DNA of 64,000 nt from Rhizobium mayense (GCF_030272705.1 NZ_JARFYM010000010.1:186001-250000); one strand, 5' to 3'. Counted from the first letter of the stretch, positions 1 through 10,555 are shown. Notes: a model not told the origin generated them from the letters alone. Program-made: numbers and translations.

Positions 1-63
1 CAATATCGCTGGGAGGACGGCAAATGGTCGCTGTTCAAGCGGGTGACGCGGAGCGTGCAGTGA
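1..63 (+). CDS. C-terminal end of an unidentified protein (partial)
   Basis: The first 20 codons of the window are open in frame 1 and end at a TGA at 61-63. The tail reads QYRWEDGKWSLFKRVTRSVQ. This is too short to assign to a family. It could equally be a chance open stretch, but its composition is ordinary coding-like and it converges with the Sel1 gene on the other strand, 33 bases away. Confidence 0.4.
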   Translation, partial: QYRWEDGKWSLFKRVTRSVQ

Positions 64-96
64 CGGGTTATATGTATGGACGCCTTCTCGCAAAAT

Positions 97-1011
97 TCAA
101 TTTTTGGAAGAGGGCGGGACATCCGCAGGCTTGGCCGATTCGGAGGAACTGTCTGTAACTGCGGATGAAGCGGTTGTATCGGCCTCCCTGCGAAGCCAAT
201 AAGCAGCCTTTGCCGCATCATTGGGGTGCGCACGTTCCGCATACACAGTACCGAGACGTCGTTGTGCGCCAGGATCACCTCGTTCCGCAGCTTTCGTAAG
301 CCACTTGATCGCCAAGTCGCTATCCCTGCGATTGTATTGCTCATAAGTATAGATATCGCCAAGGGAGAGTTGCGCATCTAAATCGCCTTGTTCGCCGGCC
401 TTTGAGAGCCAGCTTATCGCCTCATCCTCATCTCGGCTCACACCTTGGCCGCCCAGATACATCTCGCCGAGCCAATATTGCGCCGAGGCTGTTCCCCGTT
501 CTGCCTCTTCGCGAAAACTACCCATCGCCTTCTGAAACCAGAAGTTCGCCTTCGCCGCATCTGGCACCATGCCTTCGCCTTGAGAATACATACTTCCAAG
601 CGAGTATTGAGCCATGACATCGCCGCCTTCGGCCGCTTTGATGAAGCCAGTTATCGCCGTCTGATACCAGATATTCGCCTGTTCGAGGTCTGGCGCAACG
701 TTGTCATGACCAAGGGAATAAGCGAGACCTAAACGACGTTCAGCATAAGGGTTGTTCTGATCGGCCGCTTTGCGAAACCAGAAAACGGCTTTCTCAAAGT
801 CCGATTGTACACCTAGTCCAAAGAAATACAGACGCCCCAGACCGTACTGAGCTGTTGCGTCGCCCCGCTCCGCCTGCGGCTGCCAATTCAGCAGTGCAGC
901 CCTATAATCGTGCTTTGAAAAGGCGACTTTTCCTTCGTCCGACTGCGCGTAAGCGGGTAGCGAAAGGGCAAAATACAACAGCAATCCATAGCCATACTGA
1001 TTCAGAGCCAT
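97..1011 (-). CDS. Exported Sel1-repeat (SLR/TPR-like) protein
   Basis: The 304-residue product begins with a hydrophobic segment and an Ala-x-Ala type cleavage site near residue 22 (LPAYAQS), so it is probably exported. Residues 30-275 hold about six Sel1-like repeats, each with the AQYxLGxxYxxGxGV pattern followed by AxxWFxKAA. Such repeats form alpha-solenoids that bind partner proteins. The tail is Ser/Pro-rich and disordered. The start ATG has AAGGA six bases upstream. The gene stands alone, facing the gene that ends at 63 and upstream of nothing obvious. Its third codon positions look less GC-rich than those of neighbours, which may mean later acquisition. The partner and role are unknown. 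Confidence 0.85.
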   Translation of the reverse strand: MALNQYGYGLLLYFALSLPAYAQSDEGKVAFSKHDYRAALLNWQPQAERGDATAQYGLGRLYFFGLGVQSDFEKAVFWFRKAADQNNPYAERRLGLAYSLGHDNVAPDLEQANIWYQTAITGFIKAAEGGDVMAQYSLGSMYSQGEGMVPDAAKANFWFQKAMGSFREEAERGTASAQYWLGEMYLGGQGVSRDEDEAISWLSKAGEQGDLDAQLSLGDIYTYEQYNRRDSDLAIKWLTKAAERGDPGAQRRLGTVYAERAHPNDAAKAAYWLRREADTTASSAVTDSSSESAKPADVPPSSKN

Positions 1012-1100
1012 GCTGATCCTTCAATTGAAATGGTATGGTAGCATCCCGTCTCCGCAACAATAGGCAACGCGGCCAGGCGCTCATTCCAATACAAGATGGG

Positions 1101-2405
1101 TTAAACCAGCACCGCTTGATCGACGCGATCCTCGGCGCCGAAGAATTTCAGATAGCGCTCGACCTCGGCGGGCTCGCCCGTCGCCTTCTGCGGATTATCC
1201 GAAAGCTTGACGGCCGGGCGGCCGTTGGCTTCGATCACCTTGCAGACGATCGAGATCGGGTTGAGGCCATGGATTTCCGTGGGCGCGCAGCCGGCGAAAT
1301 CATTGGTGAGATTGGTGCCCCAGCCGAAGCCCATGCGTACCCGGCCCTCGAAGTGCTTGTAGGTGGCGATGATGGCGTCGACATCCAGGCCGTCGGAGAA
1401 GATCAGAAGCTTCTGGCGCGGGTCGCGGCCCATCTTTTTCCACCAATCGATGATCTTCTCGCCGCCTTCGATCGGGGGCGCGCTGTCCGGCCGGAAGCCG
1501 GTCCAGTCGGCCACCCATTCCGGCGCATTGCGCAGGAAGGAGGCCGTGCCGAAGGCATCCGGCAGAACCACGAGCAGATTGCCGCCGTAGAGGCGGTTCC
1601 AGTCGCGCAGCACTTTGTAGGGCGCCTTGCCAAGCTCATCGTTCGTCTTGGCCAGTGCCGCCGCCACCATCGGCAGTTCGTGCGCGTTGGTGCCGACAGC
1701 CTCGAGATCGGAATCCATGGCGAGAAGGACGTTGCTCGTGCCGGTGAAGGCGTGGCTGACACCTTCCTTCAGCGCTTCCACGCACCAGCGTTGCCAGAGG
1801 AAACTATGGCGGCGGCGAGTACCGAAATCGGAAATGCGAAGGTTCGGCAATTCCCTTAGCCGCTCGACCTTTTCCCACATCTTCGCCTTGGCGCGTGCGT
1901 AGAGGACGTCGAGCGTAAAGGGACCCAGTGCCTTCAGCGCTGCACGCGAGCGGAGCTCATTGATGATGGCGAGTGCCGGAATCTCCCACATGGTCGTTTC
2001 CTTCCACGACCCATGGAAGTCGAGAATATACTGCCCATCGCGCTTCGACAGCTCATACTCCGGAAGCTGGAAATTCGACAACCAGGCCAGGAATTCCGGC
2101 TCGAAAATCTGGGCGCGACCGTAGAAACTGTTACCTGCCAGCCAGATCATCTCCTTCTTGGAGAGCCTGATCGTACGGGCATGATCGAGCTGCTCGCGCA
2201 ATTCCTTCTCGTCGATCACTTCGGCGAGCCGGACGCTCTTCGTGCGGTTGATCAGGGAGAAGGTGGCGTCAACATCCGGATAAAGCTTCCAGATCATCTG
2301 CAGCATCAGGAGCTTATAGAAATCGGTATCGATCAGGCTGCGAATGATCGGATCGAGCTTCCAGGTATGGTTATAGACACGGGTGGCGATATCCGTCTTC
2401 GTCAT
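1101..2405 (-). CDS. pncB: Nicotinate phosphoribosyltransferase
   Basis: The 434-residue protein makes nicotinate mononucleotide from nicotinate and PRPP with ATP, the first step of NAD salvage, in the cytosol. Family marks include the N-terminal [11 protein letters not shown] stretch, [13 protein letters not shown] in the middle, and the C-terminal phosphoribosyl-binding part with [11 protein letters not shown] and [11 protein letters not shown]. Length fits the long proteobacterial PncB type. AGGA precedes the start at good spacing. It lies downstream of a small membrane-protein gene on the same strand, separated by 192 bases, so it probably has its own promoter. Confidence 0.95.
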   Translation of the reverse strand: MTKTDIATRVYNHTWKLDPIIRSLIDTDFYKLLMLQMIWKLYPDVDATFSLINRTKSVRLAEVIDEKELREQLDHARTIRLSKKEMIWLAGNSFYGRAQIFEPEFLAWLSNFQLPEYELSKRDGQYILDFHGSWKETTMWEIPALAIINELRSRAALKALGPFTLDVLYARAKAKMWEKVERLRELPNLRISDFGTRRRHSFLWQRWCVEALKEGVSHAFTGTSNVLLAMDSDLEAVGTNAHELPMVAAALAKTNDELGKAPYKVLRDWNRLYGGNLLVVLPDAFGTASFLRNAPEWVADWTGFRPDSAPPIEGGEKIIDWWKKMGRDPRQKLLIFSDGLDVDAIIATYKHFEGRVRMGFGWGTNLTNDFAGCAPTEIHGLNPISIVCKVIEANGRPAVKLSDNPQKATGEPAEVERYLKFFGAEDRVDQAVLV

Positions 2406-2597
2406 GTCGTTCCTGCCCGTCTCCCTGCGCCCCGGACGTCAAGCTTCACACCTCCAGCTCACTGGCGGCGGGTATAATGCTCTTCTTATCAAAAAATGTT
2501 GAGCGAAAGTCCAGTCACTGAAAGAAAATTGATACTAAATCAATTCCACCGTCCTGGATACCGGGCGCGGGTGCCCAAGTTTTACTGGTGGCTGCAT

Positions 2598-2873
2598 TCA
2601 GTATGACTGGGAATAGCCTTGCACCGGCGGGCTCGGTGCCGGGGTCTGGTCCAGGGCCGCGGTCAAGGGCGCTGTGTGCGCTGCTTCATAACTACTCCAT
2701 AATTCGGCCAGCGCCCAGACGATCGCCGTCAGGGCAAGTGCGATGATGAGCACCGCCAATACACGGCGTCCCATGTGTCCCTGCTTTGCCTCGGTCGCGG
2801 GCAATTCCTTTTCCTCATGCAGACGTTGATCGGAATCCTCCCAATGGGTATGGGTTTCCAACTTCTGTGGCAT
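2598..2873 (-). CDS. Small single-pass membrane protein of unknown function
   Basis: A longer in-frame extension to 2951 exists, but the ATG at 2873 is preceded by a strong GGAAGGAGG at ideal spacing, so the 91-residue form starting MPQKLETH is preferred. The first 40 residues are charged, then one transmembrane helix (VLAVLIIALALTAIVWALAE) follows, and the tail is rich in Pro, Thr and Ala. It lies 74 bases downstream of the ghrA-like gene on the same strand and may be read through from it. No family was recognised. Confidence 0.65.
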   Translation of the reverse strand: MPQKLETHTHWEDSDQRLHEEKELPATEAKQGHMGRRVLAVLIIALALTAIVWALAELWSSYEAAHTAPLTAALDQTPAPSPPVQGYSQSY

Positions 2874-2947
2874 GATTGCCTCCTTCCAGTGCCTTGTGGC
2901 GGCGTTCTGTGGAAACGGAGGCGGCAGTGGAAAGGTTCCGAGGGCGC

Positions 2948-3907
2948 TCAATAGCCCCGGCTGCGATCCACCAGATATTGAAGCGGCTCGCCGCGTTCGA
3001 AGCGGGCGATCTGCTCCTCGACATGGCGCATCAACGAATGCTCCTCGGAGACGGCTGCATCATGCGGGGTGATGACGACATTCTCCATGCCCCAGAGCGG
3101 ATCCTCCATCGGCAACGGCTCGACATCGAAGACATCCAGCGACGCGCCACCAAGCACACCGGCTTCGATCGCCGAGACGATATCGGCCTGAACCTGGCTT
3201 TTGCCGCGTCCGGCATTGATGAACACCGGCTTGCCCAAGGCGCCGCCACGGCGAAGCCTGGAAAAAAGCGAGGCGTTGTAGAGCCCCGTGGTGTCCGGCG
3301 TCAACGGCAGCAGGCCAACGAGAATATCGGTCCGCGCCAGAAAGGCGTCGAGCTCGCCGGCGTCGAACGTTTCCATGCCGTCGATCTGCTTTTTTTGCCG
3401 CGACCAGCCGATGACATTGAAGCCCATGACCTTGAGCTTGGTGGCGGCATCGAGGCCGAGAATGCCGAGACCCATGACGCCGACCGTCACTTCGCGTGCT
3501 TCCGGTGCCGGAAGGTGGCCCCAGACGCGCTTGCGCTGGTGCCTGAAGTGGCCGAAGACGTCACGCAGATGCATGAGACATTGCAGCACGACCCATTCCG
3601 TCATGCGCACCGTCAGGCTGCGGTCGACGAACCGGACAATGGGAATGTCGGGCAGACCAGGGATGTTCAACATGGAATCGACGCCGGCGCCGCCGGAAAA
3701 GATCACCTTGAGGTTGGACGCGCGCTGAAAGAGATCGGCGTCCGGCTTCCAAAGAAGGGCATAGTCGACCTGGCTCAGATCCGCGCCTTTGCTTGCGGGA
3801 TCGGCGAGATTGATGCTGCCGCGATCCGCAAAAGCGGTTTTAAGGACTTTGGCGATGGCCTCAGGCGAGAATTTGAGATCGACGAGAACGGGGCTTTTGA
3901 CCGGCAT
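2948..3907 (-). CDS. ghrA: GhrA-like glyoxylate/hydroxypyruvate reductase (D-2-hydroxyacid dehydrogenase)
   Basis: The 319-residue protein has the layout of the GhrA branch of D-2-hydroxyacid dehydrogenases, which reduce glyoxylate or hydroxypyruvate with NADPH. Seen in it are the dinucleotide-binding loop VMGLGILG near residue 145, the substrate Arg in NAGRGKS, the catalytic Glu in DVFDVEPLP and the catalytic His in TPHDAAV. E. coli GhrA is of similar length (312). The gene starts only 12 bases after the stop of yejF and probably shares the yejABEF transcript. The exact substrate is not settled by sequence. Confidence 0.85.
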   Translation of the reverse strand: MPVKSPVLVDLKFSPEAIAKVLKTAFADRGSINLADPASKGADLSQVDYALLWKPDADLFQRASNLKVIFSGGAGVDSMLNIPGLPDIPIVRFVDRSLTVRMTEWVVLQCLMHLRDVFGHFRHQRKRVWGHLPAPEAREVTVGVMGLGILGLDAATKLKVMGFNVIGWSRQKKQIDGMETFDAGELDAFLARTDILVGLLPLTPDTTGLYNASLFSRLRRGGALGKPVFINAGRGKSQVQADIVSAIEAGVLGGASLDVFDVEPLPMEDPLWGMENVVITPHDAAVSEEHSLMRHVEEQIARFERGEPLQYLVDRSRGY

Positions 3908-3919
3908 GGCGATTATCTT

Positions 3920-5557
3920 TTATTGCTGGACGGCGGCGGTGGGCACCGCCTCGATGTTGAAGGCGGCGGCGAGAAGCGCCTTGGTGTAATCCTCTTTCGG
4001 CGCACGGAAAATCTCCGCCGACGAACCCTGCTCCACAACCTTGCCGAAGCGCATGACGATCAGATCGTTGGCAAGCGCCTTCACCACCTTCAGGTCGTGA
4101 CTGATGAAGAGGTAGGCAAGATCATGGCGCTGCTGCAAGTCGCGCAGGAGATCGACTACCTGGGCCTGCACGCTCATGTCGAGCGCCGAGGTTGGCTCGT
4201 CCAGCATGACGAAACGCGGCTTCAGCACCATGGCGCGGGCAATGGCGATGCGCTGCCGTTGGCCGCCGGAGAATTCATGCGGGAAACGCCAGCGTGTCAA
4301 TGGATCGAGACCCACCTCCTCCAGCGCCCAGCAGACACGCTGATCGCGCTCTTCCGCCGACAGGGATTGCTCATGCACTTTAAGCCCCTCTGCAATGATC
4401 TCGCCAACCGACATGCGCGGGCTCAGCGATCCATAGGGGTCCTGGAAAACGACCTGCAGCTGATTGCGCAGCGGCCGCATCTCCTTGAAGGAATAATCGG
4501 CAATATCCTTGCCGACAAAGCTTATGTGGCCTTTGGAAGAAATCAGACGGGCAAGCGCCAGGCCGAGCGTCGTCTTGCCGGAGCCGGATTCACCAACGAC
4601 GCCGAGCGTCTGGCCAGCCCTGAGCCTCAGATCAATACCGTCAACCGCCTTCACATGGTCGACCACCTTGCGCATCAGGCCGGCCTTGATTGGGAACCAG
4701 ACCTTGATATCGGAGCCTTCCATGACCACGGGCTTGCTGATGTCGCCCCTTGGCGGCTCGCCGCGCGGCTCGGCGGCCAGCAGATGGCGGGTATACTCAT
4801 GCCGAGGATTGGCAAAGACCTCCTCGACGGTGCCGGTTTCAACGATGCGGCCCTTGGTCATGACACAGACGCGATCGGCGAATTTCCGGACAATACCGAG
4901 ATCGTGGGTGATGAACAGCATCGACATGCCGTGCGCGCCCTTGAGGTCGCGCAGCAGTTGGAGGATCTGCGCCTGCACCGTCACATCGAGCGCCGTCGTC
5001 GGCTCGTCGGCGATCAACAGCTCCGGCCGGTTGGCCAGCGCCATGGCGATCATCACACGCTGGCGCTGACCGCCCGACAGCTCGTGCGGATAGGCCTTGA
5101 GGCGCTTCTCCGGTTCGCGAATGCCCACCTGGTTCAGAAGATCGAGCGTGCGGCTGCGGGCCGCCTGGCCGACCACGCCCTGGTGCAGCGCCAGGATTTC
5201 GCCGATCTGCTTTTCGATGGTGTGGAGCGGATTGAGCGAAGTCATCGGCTCCTGGAAGATCATGGTGATGTCGTTGCCACGGACGGCACGCAGCTCGCCA
5301 TCGGACGCCTTCAGCAAGTCCTTGCCTTTGAACAGGATTTCGCCGGAGGGGTGGCTCGCGGACGGATAGGGCAGCAGCTTCAGGATCGAGTTGGCCGACA
5401 CCGATTTGCCCGATCCGGATTCGCCGACCAGCGCCAGGACTTCGCCCCTGGCGATATCGAAGGAGATGCTATCGACGGCAGTCGACGTTTGGCCGCCCTG
5501 GTGAAAGGCAACGGACAGATTGCGGACAGACAGCAATGGGGTTGAGTTTCCGCTCAT
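3920..5557 (-). CDS. yejF: Peptide ABC transporter, double ATPase subunit YejF
   Basis: The 545-residue protein has two complete ABC ATPase domains in one chain, as in E. coli YejF. The first has Walker A GESGSGKS at about residues 45-52 and signature LSGGQRQR near 160. The second has GESGSGKT near 325 and signature FSGGQRQR, followed by DEPTSALD. It powers import of oligopeptides (microcin C in E. coli). In S. meliloti the same transporter contributes to tolerance of plant NCR peptides. Its ATG overlaps the yejE stop by four bases, so the two are translationally coupled. Confidence 0.95.
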   Translation of the reverse strand: MSGNSTPLLSVRNLSVAFHQGGQTSTAVDSISFDIARGEVLALVGESGSGKSVSANSILKLLPYPSASHPSGEILFKGKDLLKASDGELRAVRGNDITMIFQEPMTSLNPLHTIEKQIGEILALHQGVVGQAARSRTLDLLNQVGIREPEKRLKAYPHELSGGQRQRVMIAMALANRPELLIADEPTTALDVTVQAQILQLLRDLKGAHGMSMLFITHDLGIVRKFADRVCVMTKGRIVETGTVEEVFANPRHEYTRHLLAAEPRGEPPRGDISKPVVMEGSDIKVWFPIKAGLMRKVVDHVKAVDGIDLRLRAGQTLGVVGESGSGKTTLGLALARLISSKGHISFVGKDIADYSFKEMRPLRNQLQVVFQDPYGSLSPRMSVGEIIAEGLKVHEQSLSAEERDQRVCWALEEVGLDPLTRWRFPHEFSGGQRQRIAIARAMVLKPRFVMLDEPTSALDMSVQAQVVDLLRDLQQRHDLAYLFISHDLKVVKALANDLIVMRFGKVVEQGSSAEIFRAPKEDYTKALLAAAFNIEAVPTAAVQQ

Positions 5558-6702
5558 CGAAACGTCTTCCTCGGATCGAATGCGTCGCGTACGGCCTCAC
5601 CGATGAAGATCAGCAGCGACAGCATGATCGACATCGTGAAGAAGGCGGAAAGGCCGAGCCAGGGGGCCTGCAGGTTGGATTTGCCCTGCGCGATCATCTC
5701 GCCGAGCGAGGGCGAGCCGGGAGGCATGCCGAAGCCCAGGAAATCCAGCGAGGTCAGCGTCGTGATCGAGCCGGAAAGAATGAAGGGCACGAAGGTCAGG
5801 GTCGCGACCATCGCGTTCGGCAGCAGGTGGCGATACATGATGGTGAGATTGTTGACGCCGAGCGCGCGGGCAGCGCGTACATATTCGAAATTGCGCGCTC
5901 GCAGGAATTCGGCACGCACGACACCCACCAGGCCCACCCAGGAAAACAGAAGCAGGATGCCGAGAAGGATGAAGAAGCCGGGCGGCAGAACCGAGGCGAT
6001 GATCAGCAGGATGTAGAGCACCGGCATCGACGACCATATCTCGATGAAACGCTGCAGGAGAAGGTCGGTCCAGCCGCCGAAATAGCCTTGGATCGCGCCG
6101 GCGGCGACGCCGACGACCGCCGAGCAGATGGTCAGCGCCAGGCCGAACAGCACCGAGATGCGGAAGCCGTAGATCATGCGCGCCAGCACATCGCGCGCCT
6201 GGTCGTCCGTCCCAAGCCAGTTGAGATTGCTCAAGGTGCAATTCGGATCGGCGGCACCCTTTTCATAGCCGGAGCAGCGCTGTTCCTTGCTCATCAGCCA
6301 GAAAGGCGGGGTCGGGGCTGACATCCCCTTTGGAAGGTTCGAATTGGCGGTCTGATAGGAATAATGGATTGGCGGCCAGATCATCCAGCCATTGGCGTTG
6401 ATCTCGTCCCTGATATCTTGTGCGCGATAGTCCGTCTGCGCGAGGAAGCCGCCGAACTTTTCCTCGGGGTAATCGATGAAGACCGGCATCAGGATCTCGC
6501 CCTTGTAGGAGACGAGAATCGGCCGGTCGTTGGCGATGAATTCCGCTCCGAGACTGAGAACGAACAGGATCAGGAACAGCCAAAGGGACCAATAACCGCG
6601 ACTGTTCGCCCTGAAATTCTGCCAGCGGCGGACGTTGGTCGGGGAAAAGAGGCCTCGGCGCGGCTTTACGGCTGTCGGGGTCGACTTGGTTGCGGCGTCC
6701 AT
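5554..6702 (-). CDS. yejE: Peptide ABC transporter, permease YejE
   Basis: The frame is open upstream to 7155, but that extension is antisense-like sequence inside yejB. The start chosen is the ATG at 6702, whose A is also the last base of the yejB TGA. This gives 382 residues (MDAATKS...). After about 40 cytosolic residues comes a first membrane helix (YWSLWLFLILFVLSLGAEF), a large periplasmic loop to about residue 190, then five helices with the BPD_transp_1 coupling loop (ARALGVNNLTIMYRHLLPNA). It pairs with YejB to form the channel. Confidence 0.93.
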   Translation of the reverse strand: MDAATKSTPTAVKPRRGLFSPTNVRRWQNFRANSRGYWSLWLFLILFVLSLGAEFIANDRPILVSYKGEILMPVFIDYPEEKFGGFLAQTDYRAQDIRDEINANGWMIWPPIHYSYQTANSNLPKGMSAPTPPFWLMSKEQRCSGYEKGAADPNCTLSNLNWLGTDDQARDVLARMIYGFRISVLFGLALTICSAVVGVAAGAIQGYFGGWTDLLLQRFIEIWSSMPVLYILLIIASVLPPGFFILLGILLLFSWVGLVGVVRAEFLRARNFEYVRAARALGVNNLTIMYRHLLPNAMVATLTFVPFILSGSITTLTSLDFLGFGMPPGSPSLGEMIAQGKSNLQAPWLGLSAFFTMSIMLSLLIFIGEAVRDAFDPRKTFR

Positions 6703-7793
6703 CAGACGTCCCTCCGCTCGAAATCGATGCGCGGGTCGATCCAGGTATAGATCAGGTCCGAAATCAGGCCGACGACAAGGCCGAGCAACGAGAAGATATA
6801 GAGGGTCGCAAAAACGATAGGATAATCGCGCTGGACGACGGAGAGGTAGCTGAGGCGACCGAGGCCGTCGAGCGAGAAGATGTTCTCGATCAACAGCGAG
6901 CCGGTGAAGAATGCGGAGATGAAAGCGCCGGGAAAACCGGCGATGACGATGAGCATGGCATTGCGGAAGACATGGCCGTAAAGCACCCGCCGCTCGCTCA
7001 GCCCCTTGGCGCGGGCGGTGATGACATATTGCTTCTTGATTTCCTCGATGAACGAATTCTTGGTCAGTAGCGTCGTGGTGGCGAACGCAGCGAGCGATAG
7101 CGAGATCAGCGGCAGGACGAGGTGCCAGAGATAATCGATGATCTTCTGCCACCAACTGAGATCGGCAAAATTGTCGGAGACAAGGCCGCGCAGCGGAAAC
7201 CAGTCGAAGAACGAGCCGCCCGCGAAAAGCACGATCAGCATGATGCCGAAGAGGAAGCTTGGAACGGCATAGCCGATGATGATGACGCCTGACGTCCAGA
7301 CATCGAAGGTCGATCCATCCTGTATCGCCTTGCGAATGCCGAGCGGGATGGAGATGGCGTAGGAGAATATCAGAATCCAGATGCCGAGCGAGATCGACAC
7401 CGGCAGCTTCTGCCCGATGAGATCGATCACCGTCGTATTGCGGAAGAAGCTCTCACCGAAATCGAAGCGGATATAGTTCCACATCATCTGGCCGAAGCGC
7501 TCGAGCGGCGGCTTGTCGAAGCCGAACTGCTTGTCGAGCTTGGCGATCAATTCCGGATCGAGCCCCTGTGCGCCGCGATATTTCGAATTGCTGTCTTCGG
7601 CATTCTGCTGGCCGAGCAGATCGGTGCCGCCCGAAAGGCGACCGGTGGCGTTGTCGGCCTGGCCGGTCAACTGCGCGATGACCTGCTCGACGGGACCGCC
7701 AGGGGCAAATTGCACGATGGTAAAGGAGATCGCCATGATGCCGATGATGGTCGGGATCATCAGCAGTAGACGTCTGAGGATATAGGCGCCCAT
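6702..7793 (-). CDS. yejB: Peptide ABC transporter, permease YejB
   Basis: The 363-residue permease of the DppB/OppB class starts [19 protein letters not shown], the typical first helix of this class. About six transmembrane segments follow, with an EAA-type coupling loop ([22 protein letters not shown]). A periplasmic insert of about 60 residues follows the first helix, as in E. coli YejB. It forms the inner-membrane channel with YejE. A 171-base gap separates it from yejA upstream; that gap has small inverted repeats that could lower expression of the membrane genes relative to the binding protein. Confidence 0.95.
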   Translation of the reverse strand: MGAYILRRLLLMIPTIIGIMAISFTIVQFAPGGPVEQVIAQLTGQADNATGRLSGGTDLLGQQNAEDSNSKYRGAQGLDPELIAKLDKQFGFDKPPLERFGQMMWNYIRFDFGESFFRNTTVIDLIGQKLPVSISLGIWILIFSYAISIPLGIRKAIQDGSTFDVWTSGVIIIGYAVPSFLFGIMLIVLFAGGSFFDWFPLRGLVSDNFADLSWWQKIIDYLWHLVLPLISLSLAAFATTTLLTKNSFIEEIKKQYVITARAKGLSERRVLYGHVFRNAMLIVIAGFPGAFISAFFTGSLLIENIFSLDGLGRLSYLSVVQRDYPIVFATLYIFSLLGLVVGLISDLIYTWIDPRIDFERRDV

Positions 7794-7964
7794 CAGCCCG
7801 TCACTCCCTCACTGAGGAATATGCCTGCTCCGGCCTCAACCCATCTGTCGTTCAAGTCGCTTGTTCCCTTCCGCCGAATAAAGCCGGCGCGGTCATTTCA
7901 GGCTGAACTGCCGAATCGGCATCGCGCATTTGGAGCCCAGCCTGTTCATCATTGCAAGAGCCGC

Positions 7965-9806
7965 TCACTTGCCGGCGTTCTTCGACCACCAGGTCTCGGG
8001 AAAGCCCATCGAATATTCCGGCAGGTTGGCGGGATGTTCGAACTTGTCCCAATAGGCGATGTGGAAGCTGGTGGCATAGAACAACGGAACGACGTAGTGG
8101 TGAGCGAGCAGCACGCGGTCGAGCGCCTTTGCCGAGGCATCCTTCTCGGCAACGTCCTTGGCAAGGATGACCTTGGTGATCAGCGCATCGATGCCGGGAT
8201 CGGCTATGCCGGCATAGTTGCGCGAACCTTGGCGGTTGGCGGAAGACGAACCCCACATGTCGATCTGTTCGTTGCCCGGATTCAGTGTCTGGGCCCAAAC
8301 GCTCCAAATCATGTCATAGTCGAAGCTGCGGACACGATTGATATATTGCGATGAATCGACCGTTCTCACGCGTGCGTCGATGCCAATTTTCTTCAGGTTC
8401 TGCACATAGGGCAGCACCCACTTTTCGACGAAGGGGCTGCCGAGAAGGATCTCGATGGAAAAGGGCTGTCCAGTCTGGGCGTTGACCATCTGGTTGCCCT
8501 TGATGACATAACCCGCATCCTTGAGAAGCGCGATTGCCTTACGAAGATTGTCGCGAGACTTCTGCGGATCGCCTCCGACGGGATTGCTGTAGGGGGTCGT
8601 AAAGACCTCGGGCGGCACTTTGTCCTTGATCTCGTTCAGAATATTCAGCTCTTCCCCTTGGGGCAGACCGGAGGACGCAAGCTTGGTGCCGAAGAAATAG
8701 CTGTCGTCACGCCGATACACACCATAGGCGACCGTGCGGTTGATCTCCTCGAAATCGAAGGCGTAGTTCAGCGCTTCGCGTACCCGCTGGTCCTTGAACT
8801 GATCGCGGCGCATGTTCGGAACCAGCGCCTGCATCACGCCGGTCGCGCGCAATGGATTGGGCAGGTCCTCACGCTTGATGCGGCCATCCTTGACGGCCGG
8901 GAAGTCATAGCCCGTTACCCAACGGCTCGCCATGTTGTCCTGCCAGAAATCGACGTTGCCGCCGCGAAAGCCTTCGAATTCCACATCGTCGTCGCCGTAA
9001 TAGGCGTAGGAGATCGCTCCGAAATTGTTCTGGCCGACGTTCACGGGTAGGTTCTTGGCCCAATAGTCGTCGCGCAGCTCATAGCGGATGGTCGAGCCTG
9101 GAGAGAAGGCCGCGATCTTGTAGGGGCCAGAGCCCATGACCGGCTCCAGTGTGGTGCGGGAAATATCGCGCGGCTTGCCGTCCGGCCCGGTGCCTTCCCA
9201 CCAATGTTTCGGCACAATGGGCAGAAGCTGCCCCAGGATGAACGGCAGTTCGCGATTGTTCTTCGCGTCGAACGTGAAGGTCACATCGCGGTCGCCGGTC
9301 TTTTCAGCCCGCATCACGTGCGCGTAGTAGCTCGTCATGAAGGGATTGAGTTCTTTACCCTTCTCGAAGCTGAAGATCACATCCTCCGGGGTCACCGGCG
9401 TTCCATCGGCCCATTTCGCCTCCGCCCGCAACCGGAACGTCGCCTTTGATATGTCGTCCGGATAGGATACGCCTTCCGCCAGAAGCCCATAGGACGAGGC
9501 GACCTCATCGTCGGCCGATTTCAGCAAGGTATCGAAAACCAGTCCTATACCGGTGACGGGATTGCCCTTCAGGAGAATGGGATTGAGCGTGTCGAACGTA
9601 CCATTGCTCGAAAGCTTCAGCTCGCCACCCTTCGGTGCGTCCGGATTGACATAGTCGAAATGCTTGAAGCCGGGTTGGTATTTCAAGTCACCGAGAATGG
9701 CCGTGCCGATCCTGAACTGCGGCTCGTCGGCGTGGGACGGCGCCGGCAAGGCCAGCAGGCAGAAAAGAGACACAACCAAGCCTGCTTTCAAACGCGACAA
9801 TGCCAT
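7965..9806 (-). CDS. yejA: Peptide ABC transporter, periplasmic binding protein YejA
   Basis: The 613-residue product starts at the ATG at 9806, which has AGAGGA at good spacing and gives a clean signal peptide (basic MALSRLK, hydrophobic core, cleavage near PSHA-DE). A longer frame to 9881 lacks these. The mature part is an SBP_bac_5 (cluster C) oligopeptide-binding protein with the family run FDTLNP...GLVFDTLL. It delivers peptides to YejBE. It is the first gene of the yejABEF-ghrA transcript; its promoter should lie in the 110 bases up to the TetR stop at 9917. Confidence 0.93.
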   Translation of the reverse strand: MALSRLKAGLVVSLFCLLALPAPSHADEPQFRIGTAILGDLKYQPGFKHFDYVNPDAPKGGELKLSSNGTFDTLNPILLKGNPVTGIGLVFDTLLKSADDEVASSYGLLAEGVSYPDDISKATFRLRAEAKWADGTPVTPEDVIFSFEKGKELNPFMTSYYAHVMRAEKTGDRDVTFTFDAKNNRELPFILGQLLPIVPKHWWEGTGPDGKPRDISRTTLEPVMGSGPYKIAAFSPGSTIRYELRDDYWAKNLPVNVGQNNFGAISYAYYGDDDVEFEGFRGGNVDFWQDNMASRWVTGYDFPAVKDGRIKREDLPNPLRATGVMQALVPNMRRDQFKDQRVREALNYAFDFEEINRTVAYGVYRRDDSYFFGTKLASSGLPQGEELNILNEIKDKVPPEVFTTPYSNPVGGDPQKSRDNLRKAIALLKDAGYVIKGNQMVNAQTGQPFSIEILLGSPFVEKWVLPYVQNLKKIGIDARVRTVDSSQYINRVRSFDYDMIWSVWAQTLNPGNEQIDMWGSSSANRQGSRNYAGIADPGIDALITKVILAKDVAEKDASAKALDRVLLAHHYVVPLFYATSFHIAYWDKFEHPANLPEYSMGFPETWWSKNAGK

Positions 9807-9916
9807 CAATGATCCTCTGATGATGTAGTAGAATTCAAGCATAGGCCAAATGAGGGCGAAAAACAGGACGGAATTGCTCATCTCTTCGCAAACCGGCCGA
9901 TTTCCGCTCCCTGAAA

Positions 9917-10555
9917 TCAGGCTTTTGCCGCCGCCGCTTCTTCGAGGCGCTTGCGCAGCATCAGGCGCAATTCGCGGACAAGGCGCCGGTCTGAGGCGGC
10001 TTCCGGCTCGTTGGCGGCGACGACGGCGATGCGCAGCAGTTCCAGAACAATCGCCGACATTAAGACGACGTCGTCCGTAATCGGCGGCTCGGCTCGCCGC
10101 AGGATGGCGGAAATCAGCTCCTTGAGCTCCGCCCGCGAACGCATTTTGCGATCCTTCGGCACGTCGCGGCGGGTCGCAAGCACCGGATATTCCGGAAACT
10201 CCTTGATAAAGGCGCCAAGCTTGTCGAAGATCGCCTCGCCGCTATCGGCAGCCGAACGGCCGCCGCTCTTTTCCGCGACGTCCTGAAGCACCGCTTTCAG
10301 CCTCTCGAGCCGATCGATATGCAGCGCTTCGGCGAGCAACGCTTTGGTCGGAAAAAATTGATAGAGCGAGCCAATCGACGAGTGCGCTTCGGCGGCGATC
10401 TCCGTCATCGTCGCGGCGTCATAGCCCTTCTGAACGAAGATTTTCGCGGCCGCTTCCAAAAGCACGGCAACGCGATCGCGGCCGCGGCGACGCTTCGGAA
10501 TGCGCGTCTGCGGTTCCTCACTTGATTTTTGCGAGGATTCTCTCATATTTGTCAT
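9917..10555 (-). CDS. TetR-family transcriptional regulator
   Basis: The 212-residue protein has an N-terminal TetR helix-turn-helix at about residues 30-75 (AAAKIFVQKGYDAATMTEIA...GSLYQFFPTKALLAEAL) behind a basic leader. The C-terminal ligand domain is not recognisable to a subfamily. It is divergent from the YecD-like hydrolase gene with only 37 bases between the starts. One copy of an 18-base direct repeat lies over its first codons and the other over the gap, so it probably represses both itself and the hydrolase. It also lies upstream of yejA on the same strand and could affect it. Confidence 0.9.
   Translation of the reverse strand: MTNMRESSQKSSEEPQTRIPKRRRGRDRVAVLLEAAAKIFVQKGYDAATMTEIAAEAHSSIGSLYQFFPTKALLAEALHIDRLERLKAVLQDVAEKSGGRSAADSGEAIFDKLGAFIKEFPEYPVLATRRDVPKDRKMRSRAELKELISAILRRAEPPITDDVVLMSAIVLELLRIAVVAANEPEAASDRRLVRELRLMLRKRLEEAAAAKA

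Noticed and set aside
2460..2500. TATAATG on the + strand as a promoter
   Set aside because: It points away from pncB and no rightward gene begins within reach, so it is probably chance.
2876..5545. An 889-codon rightward open frame
   Set aside because: It is fully antisense to ghrA and yejF, whose families are certain. High GC content produces such long antisense frames; composition is Arg/His/Asp-rich and no domain is seen.
6703..7155. Upstream extension of the yejE frame (151 codons)
   Set aside because: It overlaps yejB on the same strand in another frame. The ATG sharing a base with the yejB stop is the natural start.
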